Shown here one piece after another: positions 28,236 to 41,486 of a DNA stretch of 64,000 nucleotides. The position numbers and the translations under genes are program-made. The notes under the pieces were generated by a model. That model saw only the letters and a program-made list of their open reading frames with translations, did no database searches and had not been told where the DNA came from. Within the stretch, counting starts at the first letter, position 1; every line of letters begins with the position of its first letter. The DNA is from Monoplex corrugatus (taxonomy: Eukaryota; Mollusca; Gastropoda; Littorinimorpha; Ranellidae). Location: positions 19,761,280-19,825,279 of the forward strand of contig JAPXFY010000015.1 of NCBI GenBank assembly GCA_030674185.1, given 5' to 3'.

Positions 28236-31200
28236 TATTTAGCCATTTTGTAGTTTCCCCTTAGCTCAGTCATTTAGTGAGTCACAGCAGTCTCTTTTTT
28301 CTGTGTGATTTGTTTTTGTTTTTTTTAAACAGAATCAAAGGATGTTTATTATTATCCCCGTTTTAAATATTCCTGTGTTTAGATGTTTTCTGTTTATGTG
28401 TTTGATCACATGACGTCCATGGCCATTTCTTCCGTGCATTTGATGTTCTAAGCATGCCTGCATTTTAGTGCAAGCAGTGTAGTTGTGACAGGAAAAAAGT
28501 TCAGATGGCTGTCTTACCCAGAAAAATGGGGCAGAATTGAGATTTGTCTTCAGATTCAATGCCATCAACATTGCAACAACTAGTCTGTTTTATCTCCCTT
28601 TATTTTATTATGGCTTTGTTGTTGTCATTGTTGAATTTATTATTTACCATTTTGTTGCAGAATATCCAAAATGACAGTGTGAATGCTGGCTGCAGTGGCA
28701 CCAGTGTTTCCGCTGTTGATATTGTCTGGTTGTAAGTTTGTACGGAAACAAAGGCGGAGTTGGTTGATTGATGATAACAAAGGGTGTGGCTGAGATCACT
28801 CACGGATTACAATTTTGCTGGTTGTGGTGCACAGCTGAGTGGGGCTGGGGTTTTTTTTTCTTTTCTTTTTTTTCAGTTGCATGTGCTTGGGCTTTTGTTA
28901 CTGCCAAGGAAAGTGAGGATAAAAAGGGAATAATTCTGATCCATAAAATGCATCTACTGGTCAACATCTGGCATAGAAAGTCTATATGCTTGTTGTGTGG
29001 CAAAATTAGGAAAGGATTTAATACTGTTGTACATGTTGTTAGTCTTGAGATCATGTTAAGGCACTGTGCGCAGTGGGCTTGCTGAGTACTTGCACGAGCA
29101 GGGACTATCATTATGGAAATGTATGGAGATGGATAGATGGTTTTACTCATGGGTGACAGTGTACAGTGCAGTCCTTAAACGCTCTGGTAAAGTAGAACTC
29201 AGTATCCCATCAACGTTTTTATCCCAATCAGGTGCCTAGTGTTTATTGAATAACCATCATAAAAATAGGGGTAGACATTTAATGATATATTGGTTGTACA
29301 TGTGTCTGTCTCATGTTTTTGTGAAGCACTTATGGCCCTTAGAAGATGAGATGCTGTACAAGTAATCATTATTAACTAAGCTTGTGTTGTCTTGAGTATT
29401 GATAACCAAGTATATCAGCATCATCTTGAGTAAACTATTAACACTTTTAGGAAAGGATTAACTGGTGAAGAAGATTGCTTTATGTGACTGAATGGACCGA
29501 CATGGTCTTCATTTAGTGACCAGAAATAATTCTTTTCACGCCCTCATCTTGTCACTGTGGGAGGCTGGTGGATAGAGTGAGGGTGTGAAAAAATTATTCT
29601 GAGAAAAAATCAGGTCTTAAAGAAAATGCACAGAAAGTTGATATTGGTAAGATTTTTAGTTTATTTAAACAGTCATAACTGTTCATATGTATATGAGTAT
29701 GTTACTTGTGGATAGCTTAAGTGCTGGAATGTGGTGGTTTTGGTTGCATGTTGTTGGAGGAAAGGAAATATGTGTGTGGGTTTTGTTGTTGTTGTGTTGT
29801 TAAGGTAAACATTTTTTTTTTTTAACCTTAACCTTTCATTTCTAATGGTAGTTCTGTTCTCGATTTGTGCATATGGGTGTAACTTTTATTTGTTCAGTTC
29901 TTGCATATTTGGGTCTACAGGTGCATTTTTGTTCAGTACATGTGTTGTGGACATAAACAAGATTCCTGCCACACTTATGTACCCTTGTATTGTCTTATAT
30001 ATAGGAAGATAGAGGATCAGTCCATTACTGGTTGTTGTTTTTTTTTCTTTCTTGGTCCATCCTCAATCTTCCTACAGGAAACTGGTGGATAGGGTAAATG
30101 AATGAAAGGATTATTTTCAATACAAGGACAAATTTATATGATCCCATTGCTAAATAAGAAGTTTGTCTAGCTAATAATGTGTACCATATGAAGTCATCAA
30201 CAGCAATGAGGTTGTATGTTTCACATCTTTTCAGTTTCTGCTTATTTCATAGACATTTAGTCAAGATGTCCTGCAGTTTTACGGTTTAATGAGGCAGTTG
30301 CCTGCCACAGTCATGTAATACTTCCTATCAGTATAGCCGGCTGTAGCAAATATCTGCAAATTTTGTGATTTCTTTGAATCCATGGTTCATAATTGTTTTT
30401 AAAAAAAATTCAGTTGGATATTTACTCAATAACATATAATCCTGTGTTCATTTCTAAAAAATATTATTTTACTGTAATCAAAAGACATGTATGTGCGTGT
30501 CACATTGGTAGTAATGTAGCAGTCAGTGGTATGTGGTTGTCAGTGTGTAAATGTACTCAATTACGGTGTGGGGTGGTTTTCTGCAAACATGTAGGTTATA
30601 TGTGCAGAAGAATAATTTATCCCAATCCAGTCATTTTTTTCATCTACAAAACTTTTATTTGGTATTATTCTTTCAATCCATCCTGGATCAGAATTTTCTT
30701 GCTGTGTTCTTGATCCTTTGTGACATTGAGTTTTCATGCAGATATTAACTAGAATGTCAGTAACCCAAGGGTACAGTTTTTGTTCCAACAGACAAAATGG
30801 CAAAGATATGTGCTTAATGTATCCAGTAATGCAAAAGTGCATATCTGATATAATTTTAAGTACATCCCTTTATCAAGCTTCAGAGCATGCCTCAAAGTTT
30901 TGGTTGAATGATAACAGTTATCAAAATTTCGAAAGAAGATAATTACCTGTGATAAAGTTACTGCACATTTGCATAAGAAAAAGAAAAGGATGTATATGCG
31001 TACTACTTTTATTTAACCCCACCCAAATGCCCACTTTAGTTTCCCACACACTCTGAGCCCTTTTTCTAACATTAAAAGGGACTGTGCTGTAAATAAATAC
31101 AGAAATAAATTTAAAACCTACATAAAGTGGGAGTGTGGTAAAACTGATGTAAATTAAAATTAGCATATACTTTCCCTATGTAAATCTAGTCATCAGTTTT

Positions 31201-31500
31201 AAAGAAAGCATACATGGGGAATTCAGCAACCATAGCACGTGATGGGTCATACTGCAACTTTGCTGTGCATTTACAGATCTTTTGATCAACTCAACTTATA
31301 AGTTATTCTGTTGAGCAGCTTTCTCTTTAGGTAAATGTTATAGATAATATGCATATTGAATTTTCTTTTTTTTTTTTTTTTTTTTAAATTTCCATCGAAA
31401 CATGTTACTATTAGACTGACATTACTCAAAATAAGCAGCACAAGTACTCATTGGATCAGCACAGAAAAGTAGAATTTTTCTTTGTGTATTTAGTTAAGTA

Positions 31501-31544
<44 letters not shown>

Positions 31545-33890
31545 ACATGTGTTTGTGTTCGTTGTCACTGAAAAAGTGGACCCAGCCTAAAAAAATTAAC
31601 TATTTTGACTGAGTATTCCAGATCAGTTTGTCTTGTCACTTCATAGCCTGTGTCTGATCATCTGAAAGGTGCTGCAGCAGGATGTTTTGTGATATGCAAT
31701 TAAGCCTCAGAACATAGTTATTTGATTTTTTTCCTTCTCTGCCCACATTCCCGTATGTAAATGATGTTGATTATTTTACAGTATTATTTTGCTTTACACA
31801 TAGTTAAGGACACCTCCCTGTAGATGTGATGGTCCCTTCGGTCTTTCTTCTCTCTGCCACCAGTGGATATTGTTTAGTGTTTGATGAGTTAATGTCATTG
31901 TGGCATGGATTTACACTGTGATTGTTGATTTAATATCATTTGTGCTTTGATTTAAACAGAACGCTTTCCGGTAACTTTTTTTTTCCCTCTGCATGACCAC
32001 TGGCTGGAAACTATAGATTTATATGTTACAGTGTTGGCAGGTTTAATTTCCAGGGGTGTTATCCCCTCTCATGAACATTTATCTTTTTAAGACTTGTGTA
32101 CCTGAACAGCTGAGAATAGGACTTCATGTGCATGTTTTCATTATAGTTAGGTAAATAAGGTGCTCCAAAATTCATGAGGAGTTGTCAGTTTTAGAATATA
32201 GAAATTTTGGTTGCTCATTTGGTGCTGTCACAAATATTTTCTGCTTCCTTACATGGTTTTCTTCGGAGGAGCAAGCTTTCTTCCTTTGCACCTAGAAATG
32301 GTGTCTGCATCTCGCCTCTGATTATGCCATGCTAGACTTGTATGGTACATGTTGAGCAGTTTGTATTCAGCTTCACTGTTTCAGGACTGACTTACTTGTG
32401 CATGATCTTCATGGGATCTGTTAGTGCCCAAGTATTCCATTCTGGTGGCCAGTTTTTTTGGGGTTTTTTGCTGTTTCAGTTGTGCAACCCTGGTCACATT
32501 CATCACAGGATATACAATAAATGATTGCGCTTTTTTTTTTTATATTACACTAATTGCATCGTGGTGTGTTGATTGGCATGTGGCAGACTGTTCCATTACC
32601 TGAAAGATTAGGGTTACTGTGGAGATCTTTGTACTGTAAAGTTGGAATCAAACTGTTCACCATGTATCGAGTGACACTTGCATCACAGAAAGTAGATCAC
32701 AGATAACATTTCCTGGTGCAGAAGAAATTAACTATGTACATCTGAAGAGAAACCATGTGGAAAAGCAAAAACAGGAGTGGCAGCACCAAACGGTCAGCTT
32801 TGAAGGTGTGACTTCTATCTGTGTCAGTGGCAGAGTCTGAATACAGTCTTCATGTATACACTTAGTTCTCTAACATACTTGCTAGGTACATATGTCAAGT
32901 ACACTTGGCATTTATGTAAAGACCTGTCAAGCTAATTGTTAACAGTTTGAACAGAATCTGTAGATATGTGCTGAATTAACATTGTGTATTGAAATGGTTC
33001 CCTGCAGTATAATTGTACTCAGCTTACCAGGAGAAATTTGCAATGAAGGACAATACACATGAAAGATGTGGTGACGTGTATAAGAATTACTGCGAGACAA
33101 TCTTTTGGGAAAGGATTGTTTAGAGTTTGAATAACAACTAGCAACAAAGTCAAAGGTTTAAAAGTTTAATTACAACTAGCAACAGAGTCAAAGGTTTAAA
33201 AGTTTAATTACAACTAGCAACAGACTCAAAGGTTTAAAAGCTTAATTATAACTAGCAACAGACTAAAAGGTTTAAAAGCTTAATTATAACTAGCAACAGA
33301 CTCAAGGGTTTAAAAATTTAATTACAACTAGCAACAGGTTCAAGGGTTTAAAAGTTAGGATTACAGCTAGCAACAGACTCGAGGGTTTATTAATTTAAGT
33401 AAAAGTAGTCACTTATTCCGAATGCTAGGTTAATAGTGGTCTGTTGTCCAAGTTGTTGTTGTACTGCTGAAAGATGGCAAGTGTGCCTTCAGTTGTTGCC
33501 TATTCCCCAACACTAAATCAACAGTTTGTTTATATGACTTGTTGTGACACTAAATCAACAGTTTTGTTTATATGACTTCTTGTAGTACTGCTGAAAAATT
33601 AGCAAAAACTGTGATAAATCAGTTGTGTAGGCAATGTTTTACACAAAACTAATTTTGAAGTTGTGTAACTTTTATGTATATGAGTGAACTACTACTGTAT
33701 TTATTTCATCATTTATGGTGTCAGTATTATTTTACTTTTGTTGTAACTGGTATGCAACCTGAAACATTGTTCTGTGTTGTGATATTTTTGTGATGTACTG
33801 GTGTAAAAGAAAGCCAAATACAGATGGAATGAATATGATCTGTGTATGTTTGTGTGCCTCTCATGTATTCACATTTTATCAGTAATGAAA
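28236..33890 (+). other. TTLL10 3' flank / untranslated region, no gene seen
   Basis: A/T-rich sequence without a convincing open frame or splice-linked homology. AATAAA hexamers occur, for example at 32516-32521, but no single cleavage site can be chosen. A GT microsatellite lies at 31506-31542. Short inverted pieces near 29536-29590 and 30058-30112 (GGTGGATAG...) resemble the TTAA palindromic family. Confidence 0.5.
33125..33395 (+). repeat. About 40-bp minisatellite
   Basis: Six to seven copies of a unit of 39-41 bp containing CAACTAGCAACAGACTCAAA and GGTTTAAAAG. No coding potential. Confidence 0.85.
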
Positions 33891-33894
33891 TGTT

Positions 33895-35090
33895 CTTTAT
33901 TGCCGATTGTCACTTGTCAAGCAGGCTACACATGTTTAAAAACTCTAAAGGTCTTGTCAGGTCAAGTGTAGTTTGGTTTGTACAAATGGCACTGTCTGCT
34001 GGATCAGTGGTGATCATCGTGTGGAAGCTGTGTGTAGATGGCAGGGAATTCAACATCTCTTTTTTAGTGATGGTCATTGTTTCCAGTTCTCCTCTGAATT
34101 TTCTTCTCGGGTGTGCTTTTCAGAAGCCAGAATTGTGTTTACAGAAATCCTGTTGTCCCTTTCCTTCGTGGAGTCCTTCTGAAAGTGGTTAAAAAGGTAT
34201 ACCAAGTTAACCATCTTGTCTTTTCTGAAGACGGTCAACCTGGTACTACCTTTTAACCACCTCCAGAAAACAATTCACACAGATCAATTTCTGAATTATG
34301 AATCACACCACCATCTACAACACAAGTACTCAGTAAGCAGAACCCTCTTCACACAGTTCACACTATCAGTATGGAAACAAGAGGACAAAGAAGCAGATAT
34401 ACAACAAATAAGAGAAGCCTAAAAAGCTGACAGTTAACTGAAAGGATCCACTTTCAATCTCCCTGTCCTAAAACGAACACCAGCAGCTCAGTGAAGAAGA
34501 ACAGAACATCCACCAACAGCCAATCCCTGAGAGATTCAAGGATGGTCAGAAAGACCAGGGTGACGACTGTCCACAAATTCCATGCCTGAGGGTACTACAA
34601 GCCCTTCAACACCCTCACATCACAACTGGTACACCCCCAAGGACAAAACAGGAATCGGCAAAACACAGCCATGGTTTACAATGACTGACCCATGTTACAG
34701 TAGCCAATACATGGGAGAGACTACCGGAATGCTAGGCCCTGAATCAAAAGAGCATCTAAAAACAACACAAAGGCCTCACTGACAGCAGTGGGTGACACTA
34801 CAAAGGAAAGGGACAAGAAGATTTCTGTAAAAACACACACAATTCTGGCTTCTGAAAAGCACAAATATGAGAAGGAAAATCAGAGGAGCACTGGAAACAA
34901 TAGAGAGGGCTGACCATCACTAAGAGAGATGTTGAAAATTACCTGCCATCTACACACAGCTTCCACATGATGATCACCACTGATCCAGCAGACAGTGCCA
35001 GCTGTACAAACCAACCACACTTGACCTGACAAAAATCTTGGGAGAGGTTTTACAATGTAACCTGCTTGACAAATGACCAATGGTGGAGTT
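33895..35090. mobile_element. Foldback element with about 240-bp inverted arms
   Basis: The left arm at about 33905-34140 and right arm at about 34845-35085 are reverse complements with some divergence. Shared segments include ACTTGTCAAGCAGGCTACA, GTCAGGTCAAGTGTAGTTTG, CACTGTCTGCTGGATCAGTG and GCTTTTCAGAAGCCAGAATT. The 700-bp interior shows no recognisable gene. Long terminal inverted repeats suggest a non-autonomous DNA transposon; the superfamily is unknown. Confidence 0.7.
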
Positions 35091-35427
35091 GGGTATCAAT
35101 CTACACTGACTCTCCACAACACACTAACGCTGTACACTCACTCATTCCCTCAGTCACCAAGACCGAATAACATTACAAATGCTTTATACACAAGGTCACA
35201 TAATACACATTAGCAATCCATACATCCTACACAACCAGTCTACAAGATAATCGACAAGATCACAAAATAATATTGAAAAAAATCCATTGTCAATTTGCAA
35301 ATGGATCAAATCACACTGGAATGCAACATACAATCAGGAAAAATAACATTGTCAGCATAGGAAAAAAATCTTCATTCTTGTCCTTCAATGGATTATGCAT
35401 GATTGTACTTTGTCATACAAGAAAAAT

Positions 35428-35456
35428 GAATTGGGGGGGGTGGGGGGGGGGGGACT
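35428..35456. repeat. Poly-G tract
   Basis: A G run interrupted by single T, a common assembly-difficult motif. A similar poly-C lies at 37506-37527. Confidence 0.8.
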
Positions 35457-35894
35457 AATGAAAATACCTTGGCATCACACAACAAATCCAACACTGATGA
35501 TACTAGTATTATTCATTTTGTAGTAGTAACATTTTCAAAAACGCCTGAAGCCAGCACTCAAGGGGACAAAATCAAATGATCTAAGTCGGCCACATAAATA
35601 GCACACTAACATTCATTATGCACTGACATACACAATACACTTTATAATCAGCATATCAACAGCCATGATTGACCTAGTCATTATCTATACTTAACAGATG
35701 GAAGGCATTCACTTTTAAACAAGGCCTAGGTAGACATATGCCCTATGGGTGAAATAATTCCCATACAGAAGATATGAAGGCTAGAAGAAGTTGCAACATC
35801 ATGAAAATGGATGATATTCCATCAACCGATGTACAAAAATGGTCAAGAAGACAGCCATTCATGCATTGGCCTCCACAGTTGCTTTATCACAAAA

Positions 35895-36668
35895 CTCAGA
35901 TTTAAAAATGACAAACACAGCATATGAACATGAAGGATGCCTACCACACACTGTGTCAGATACAAAACATGACAAACACAGCATATGAACATGGAAGATG
36001 CCTACCACACACTGTCAGATACAAAACATGACAAACACAGCATATGAACATGGAAGATGCCTACCACACACTGTGTCAGATACAAAACATGACAAACACA
36101 GCATATGAACATGGAAGATGCCTACCACACACTGTCAGATACAAAACATGACAAACAGCATATGAACATGGAAGATGCCTACCACACACTGTCAGATACA
36201 AAACATGACAAACACAGCATATGAACATGGAAGATGCCTACCACACATTGTGTCAGATACAAAACAATGACAAACACAGCATATGAACATGGAAGATGCC
36301 TACCACACACGTGTCAGATACAAAACATGACAAACAGCATATGAACATGGAAGATGCCTACCACACACTGTCAGATACAAAACATGACAAACAGCATATG
36401 AACATGGAAGATGCCTACCACACACAGTGTCAGATACAAAACATGACACAGCAATGAACATGAAGGATGCTACCACACACAGTGTCAGATACAAAACATG
36501 ACAAACACAGCATATGAACATGGAAGATGCCTACCACACATTGTGTCAGATACAAAACATGACAAACACAACATATGAACATGAAGGATGCCTACCACAC
36601 ACTGTGTCAGATACAAAACATGACAAACACAGCATATGAACATGGAAGATGCCTACCACACACTGAAC
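35895..36668 (+). repeat. About 60-bp minisatellite
   Basis: About 13 copies of a unit of 56-60 bp containing AAAACATGACAAACACAGCA, TATGAACATGGAAGATGCC and TACCACACACTGTGTCAGAT. The minus-strand Cys/Val/His-rich frame across it is a repeat artefact. Confidence 0.95.
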
Positions 36669-38097
36669 TGAATTATAAAAGAGGAATGTCTATTTGCTAA
36701 ACACACACAAACCAAACACCCACTCCATCCCATTCTTAACGCATTACATCGCACAATGCTGGAATACATGTTACCCAAGGGTCAAATGAAACGGATCATT
36801 TAAATAATAGCACACATTTAACTTGGAACAAAAATACAATATTGCACAAAATTGGCTTTTGTGTACATCATGATACTTTTGGTTTACAAAATAAAGATAA
36901 CATCACTGAAAGACAACACATATATACACAATGCAATGGGAATAACACAATCTGTTTAATTAAAAAAAAAAGTCTTGGTTGGAAAGAAAAAAGTGTTCCC
37001 CAACAAACTGTTGCTTTTCTTGCTGCTCGACACACCAGTGGCGTAATAGGCAGTACATTCGTTACAAAACTTGCACAATTCATTATTTTATCAACGGCAC
37101 AGTTTTCCCATGAAAAAGAAAAACAGAGACTAGTTTGGTGACTATTGAAATGAAGTACTTTGATGACACTGAATCAAAAAACAAAAGAACAACCAAAAAC
37201 ATGTCACATATACATGTATAAACCGCTGAGAACATGACTCATGTTTACAGATTAAAACATTTTTACTAGACCTTACCATTTTCACCAAACATCTAATATC
37301 TTGTCTATGAAATGGAAACATCTATACATATAAGAGGGCTATTGGAGAGAAAAATGTCATGATTTTTAGGATACTCTAAAGGCCTAACTGAGATGAATAC
37401 ATCACTATAGTCCTCTCCGCTCCACTTATCAGTTATTACATCACTAAGCCCCCTTATCATCAATATAATCCTCCTCCTCCCTCTATCAGTCATCACTTTA
37501 TTGTAGCCCCCCCCCCCCCCCCCCCCAAAACTCCCCCACCCTCATGAGACAGAATATTGTATCATCAAAATGAATACCAAAAAAATCCTGCAGAAGTTCT
37601 ATGAACAATAACCAACCCGAAGGGATTTTAAAAAAATCAAATCCTATATATCGCCATTAATGGAGACATGCACCAAGACAAGTAATCACAGGCATGTACA
37701 GGAATTTATATATGAAATTCAACATTTCCATGATGACTGTACATTCAACACATTCTGGATAAAACATCGGAACACACAATACTGGTATGGGTGTCTGCCC
37801 AACCCCTCTTCTGCCCTGGCATATATTTACACACAAGCATGTGCATGTACACATGCACACACACACACACACACACCACAAACACACACACAAATGCGCG
37901 CATACATTTACAACAGATTTCTCATATAGTTAACCGTGGCACTAGCATAAAAACTCGACCAAAAAAAGGGAAACAACTCTGCTAGTGGCGGACAGACAGA
38001 ACTTGCAGAGATTGTCCATTCTTAGCAATGACGAGCCCAAAGTTACCTGGAACTTTCTTTTCTGTGCTTAGACACACATCACCTGGCCATTGTTTGC
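36669..38097. other. Intergenic, no gene seen
   Basis: A/T-rich sequence with a poly-C tract (37506-37527) and a short CA microsatellite (37853-37890). No open frame here shows homology or splice support. Confidence 0.5.
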
Positions 38098-38273
38098 CCC
38101 ATGGAGTGTAATCTCTATGCTATATGCCACAACATACTCAGGGGTCAATTTCAACTGTTTCAATTGCCACAATCAATCTGAAGTAACATGGAGTGTAATC
38201 TCTATGCTATATGCCACAACGTACTCAGGGGTCAATTTCAACTGTTTCAATTGCCACAATCAATCTGAAGTAC
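38098..38273 (+). repeat. 88-bp tandem duplication
   Basis: Two near-identical copies, each with CATGGAGTGTAATCTCTATG and CTCAGGGGTCAATTTCAACT, differ by very few bases, so the duplication is recent. No gene function seen. Confidence 0.9.
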
Positions 38274-38864
38274 AAACGTTTTCAATGCTACACTGGATGA
38301 ACATCAAGCACATACTCATCAAAACACCTGACCATAACAAACAAAAATCTCTCGCTACAAGCGTCGGGATTTCACAATCATGTCTCAACAACGCTTGTCT
38401 ACGAGTGTCAGAGAAATACAACTTGCATTTTGAAAATTCGAAGGGCTTTCAGTATTTCCGTTAACCAAAACTAATAGCCAGAAATAGATTCTTTGGTCAT
38501 TCTTAGCCTCGTTTCAGGCCATGAGGTCACTGTGCTACGCAGTTGGTGTGTGGACAGTGCAAAGTTAACAACCCACTATCTCTGCAGTGAAGCAGACGAC
38601 GGAAAAGCAAACTGCTGAACAATACTCACATTCGCAGTGCTCTTCAACACGATCTCTTCCTTCAGTGCACGTGGAGTGTGTGCACATTGGATTTTATTAA
38701 CTTTCATTCAAAATGTGACTGTAGGAACTGATGTATTGACCTGACTGTGTATTTTTAAGACATTTTTCACCTGAAAATTTTTCTAATTTTACTTGTACCA
38801 TTACTCAGCAACCATGAGGGTTAGACAGTTGAAATTTTAGCATTTTGAACACCAATCTTTTTAA

Positions 38865-41482
38865 CCCTCTGGGCCCTACCGGGCCGATATTTCGGCCTCG
38901 GCAAATACTGCTAAAAAGACGACACGGCCGATCCATCGGCCCTACAGAAGAAGGCTTTTGATTGGCCAGTTAGATACACAGTCAGCCAATCCGCTATTTT
39001 CTTTCAGTTTTTCCACATCCGGCCTTGCGACTGGCGCAATTTCACTTGATTTGGAAAGATTTTAGTGCATTTTTTTTCTCAATTTTGTTGGTGTTGTGGT
39101 TTTGAAAATGGCTGAACGTGAAAGTGAAAGTGACTTTGCATCTAGTGAGACCGAACATGAGGATTCAAGTGAAGCAGAAGCTTCAGAAATTGGAGAATTG
39201 TCCGATAGTGAGGGAGAAGCTGTTGCACCACAGAACCCGTGGTTTCGATCACCAGATGATGAGATGGATCGTGATGATCCATACTCTTTCTCACAGAGTA
39301 CTGGTCCAAAACGTGTCCCCGCCCCCGGCAGCAAACCTATCGATTTTTTCATGCTCTTTTTTACGACTGAGCTGATAAAGAAGTTTGTTGTTGAAACAAA
39401 CAGATACTCAAAGCAATTTCTAGAGGAAGCAGTGCTGAAGACCCATTCACTCGCAAGAAAATGGACCGAAACATCAGTCCCAGAAATGAAAGCTTTTGTC
39501 GCCATCATTCTGAACATGGGCCTTATTCGAAAACCCAGTTTCAAATCATACTGGTCCACAACAGACAGACAGAGAACACCATGGTTTGGAGAGGTCATGC
39601 CCAGGGAAAGGTTTGAGCTGTTGCTGAAATTTTTTCACATGACTGACAACAAAAAACTGAAGAAACCTGGTCAAGATGGCTATGACCCCTGTGCCAAATT
39701 TGAACCAGTTGTCACCCAAGCCAATGACACTTTTAGGAGATATTACCAGCCACATAGAGAGATATGTGTAGATGAGAGTTTGGTAGGAACTAAGAACAGG
39801 ACAGAACTCATACAGTACATGCCAAACAAGCACCACCACAAGTGGGGAATCAAGTTCTTCATGCTGTGTGATTCTGTTTCTGCATACCTGCTGAGCTTCT
39901 TCGTCTACAGAGGGAAGAGAGGAGATGAGGCAAATGATGACAGGGGCTTGGCACACAGAGTGGTTATGAAATTGTTGACCATGGGAAATTGCTTGATGAA
40001 AGGATATCATCTCTTTGTAGACAACTTTTTCACAAGTTTTCCATTGGTCAAGCAATTAGCAGACAACAACAAACCCACATCACTGGCACAGTTCGACGCA
40101 ACAAACGGGAGCTGGCAAGGGGACTAAAAGCAAAACTAAATCCAGGAGAAATTGTCAACTACAGACAGGGTGAGACTCTGTGCACTGCATTCAGAGAGAA
40201 AAAAACACAGAAAAATCCTGTAATAGTTTTGTCCACTTACCAAAAAGCTAGTTCAGTTCAAGTGGCTTCCAGAAGGCGCCGTGCTGGACAAGGTGATGCT
40301 CCAACTCATGTGACCAAGCCGCAAAGTGTTTTAGATTATAACAAATATATGGGAGGAGTAGACAGCAATGACCAAATGGTATACACCTACTTAGATGAAA
40401 GAAGAACAGTAAAGTATTGGAAAAAGGTAACCTTCAATGTCATAAGCAGGATGGTATTGAATGCATATATTCTTTACAAGGAGTCTACACCCAGGGAAGA
40501 AAAAATAATATCTAGGTATAGATTCACAGATAGGCTGATAGGAGACCTCAGTGAAGAACACATGGCAGGAAAGAAAGGCAGCAGGAGAAGCAAAAGCAGG
40601 ACCTTCAGGCCTTGAAAGTATTCCTGGCAATAAAGAGAAAGACTGCTGTGTTTGCAGTGACAGGCGCAAACCTGGCGGCCGAAAAAGAAGCAGGACCATG
40701 TGTGTCAAGTGCCTGAAAGGACTTCATGGCACTTGCTACCCAAAACACAAATGTACATAGACTGTAGACTACCAGGAGATAGAACAACATCTGTTTTCAT
40801 TTTCTTTTTTTCTTTTGGTGTACTTTTTTTATGACTGTAGTCACTTTCACTTTCAGTTTCTCGTGTAGTGCCAGATTCAAAAGGAGTGTAAATAATAAGT
40901 GATTGCATTTTGAATGAATATTCAGTGATTACACACATGTGTACATAAAATCATACAAATGTTTCACATTTTGAACTTTCTTTTTACCTATTTTATTCCA
41001 ACAAGTGAAGTTATGTGCCAGTTGTGAAGTTGTGTGCTCGTGGAAGAAAAATGGACTACTATTTCAAATCATCATTTTGAACATTTTCTGGACTGAGAAT
41101 TGCTGCAAAATTTGTGCTCTGTGTAGAAAAGTGGTTATATATTTTTTCTAAACAGTTTATATCAGGTTTCCAGTCAAGAATAGTTCCCTCATTCATAGAT
41201 AATCAAAGAAAAAGGATAATTTCGCAAAAAACAACAACAACAAGTTCAGTAGTCATGTCAAGATTTCTTCAACAACAGGTAAGACTGAATGTTTGTTTTG
41301 TATTGTGGTGGTAGTTCAATCTGTCCTGATTATAAAAATGTATACTTTTATATATCTGTGATGCTTAGATTTGCCACTACAGCATCTGGAAAAACGCTTC
41401 CCATCAGCAACTACTCAAATTGAAAAAATACCCTTAGTCTTCTTAGCATGTTACTTATAAAAAACGCATAGGGTCCAGAGGG
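38865..41482 (+). mobile_element. piggyBac-like DNA transposon, 2.6 kb, with both ends
   Basis: The element is flanked by TTAA at 38861-38864 and 41483-41486. The terminal inverted repeats are CCCTCTGGGCCCTACCGGG on the left and, reversed, CCCTCTGGACCCTATGCG on the right. Just inside the left end are two palindromes, GGCCGATATTTCGGCC and GGCCGATCCATCGGCC. It encodes a frameshifted transposase (39096-40760). It lies between the convergent host genes, in the sense of TTLL10. Confidence 0.9.
39096..40760 (+). pseudogene. piggyBac transposase (PGBD4-like), frameshifted
   Basis: A DDE-type transposase that cuts and pastes at TTAA. An acidic N-terminus (about residues 1-60) is followed by the DDE_Tnp_1_7 core: KPIDFFMLFFTTELIKKFV, KAFVAIILNMGLIRKPS and KSYWSTTDRQRTPWFGEVMP. 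The three catalytic-type Asp motifs are ICVDESLVGTKN, HLFVDNFFTSFPL and [14 protein letters not shown]. The C-terminus is a Cys-rich zinc-binding segment (CCVCSDRR ... CVKCLKGLHGTCYPKHKC). The frame changes near 40070 (after KQLADNN) and near 40590 (around GKKGSRR), so no single open frame spans the protein. It is probably inactive, unless the shifts are sequencing errors. Confidence 0.9.
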
Positions 41483-41486
41483 TTAA

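Noticed and set aside
33842..34192. A 116-codon plus-strand open frame near the end of the TTLL10 flank.
   Set aside because: Most of it is the left arm of the foldback element and the right arm gives an equivalent antisense frame; no homology was recognised.
39546..40055. Minus-strand 169-codon open frame.
   Set aside because: It is the antisense shadow of the piggyBac transposase at 39096-40760.
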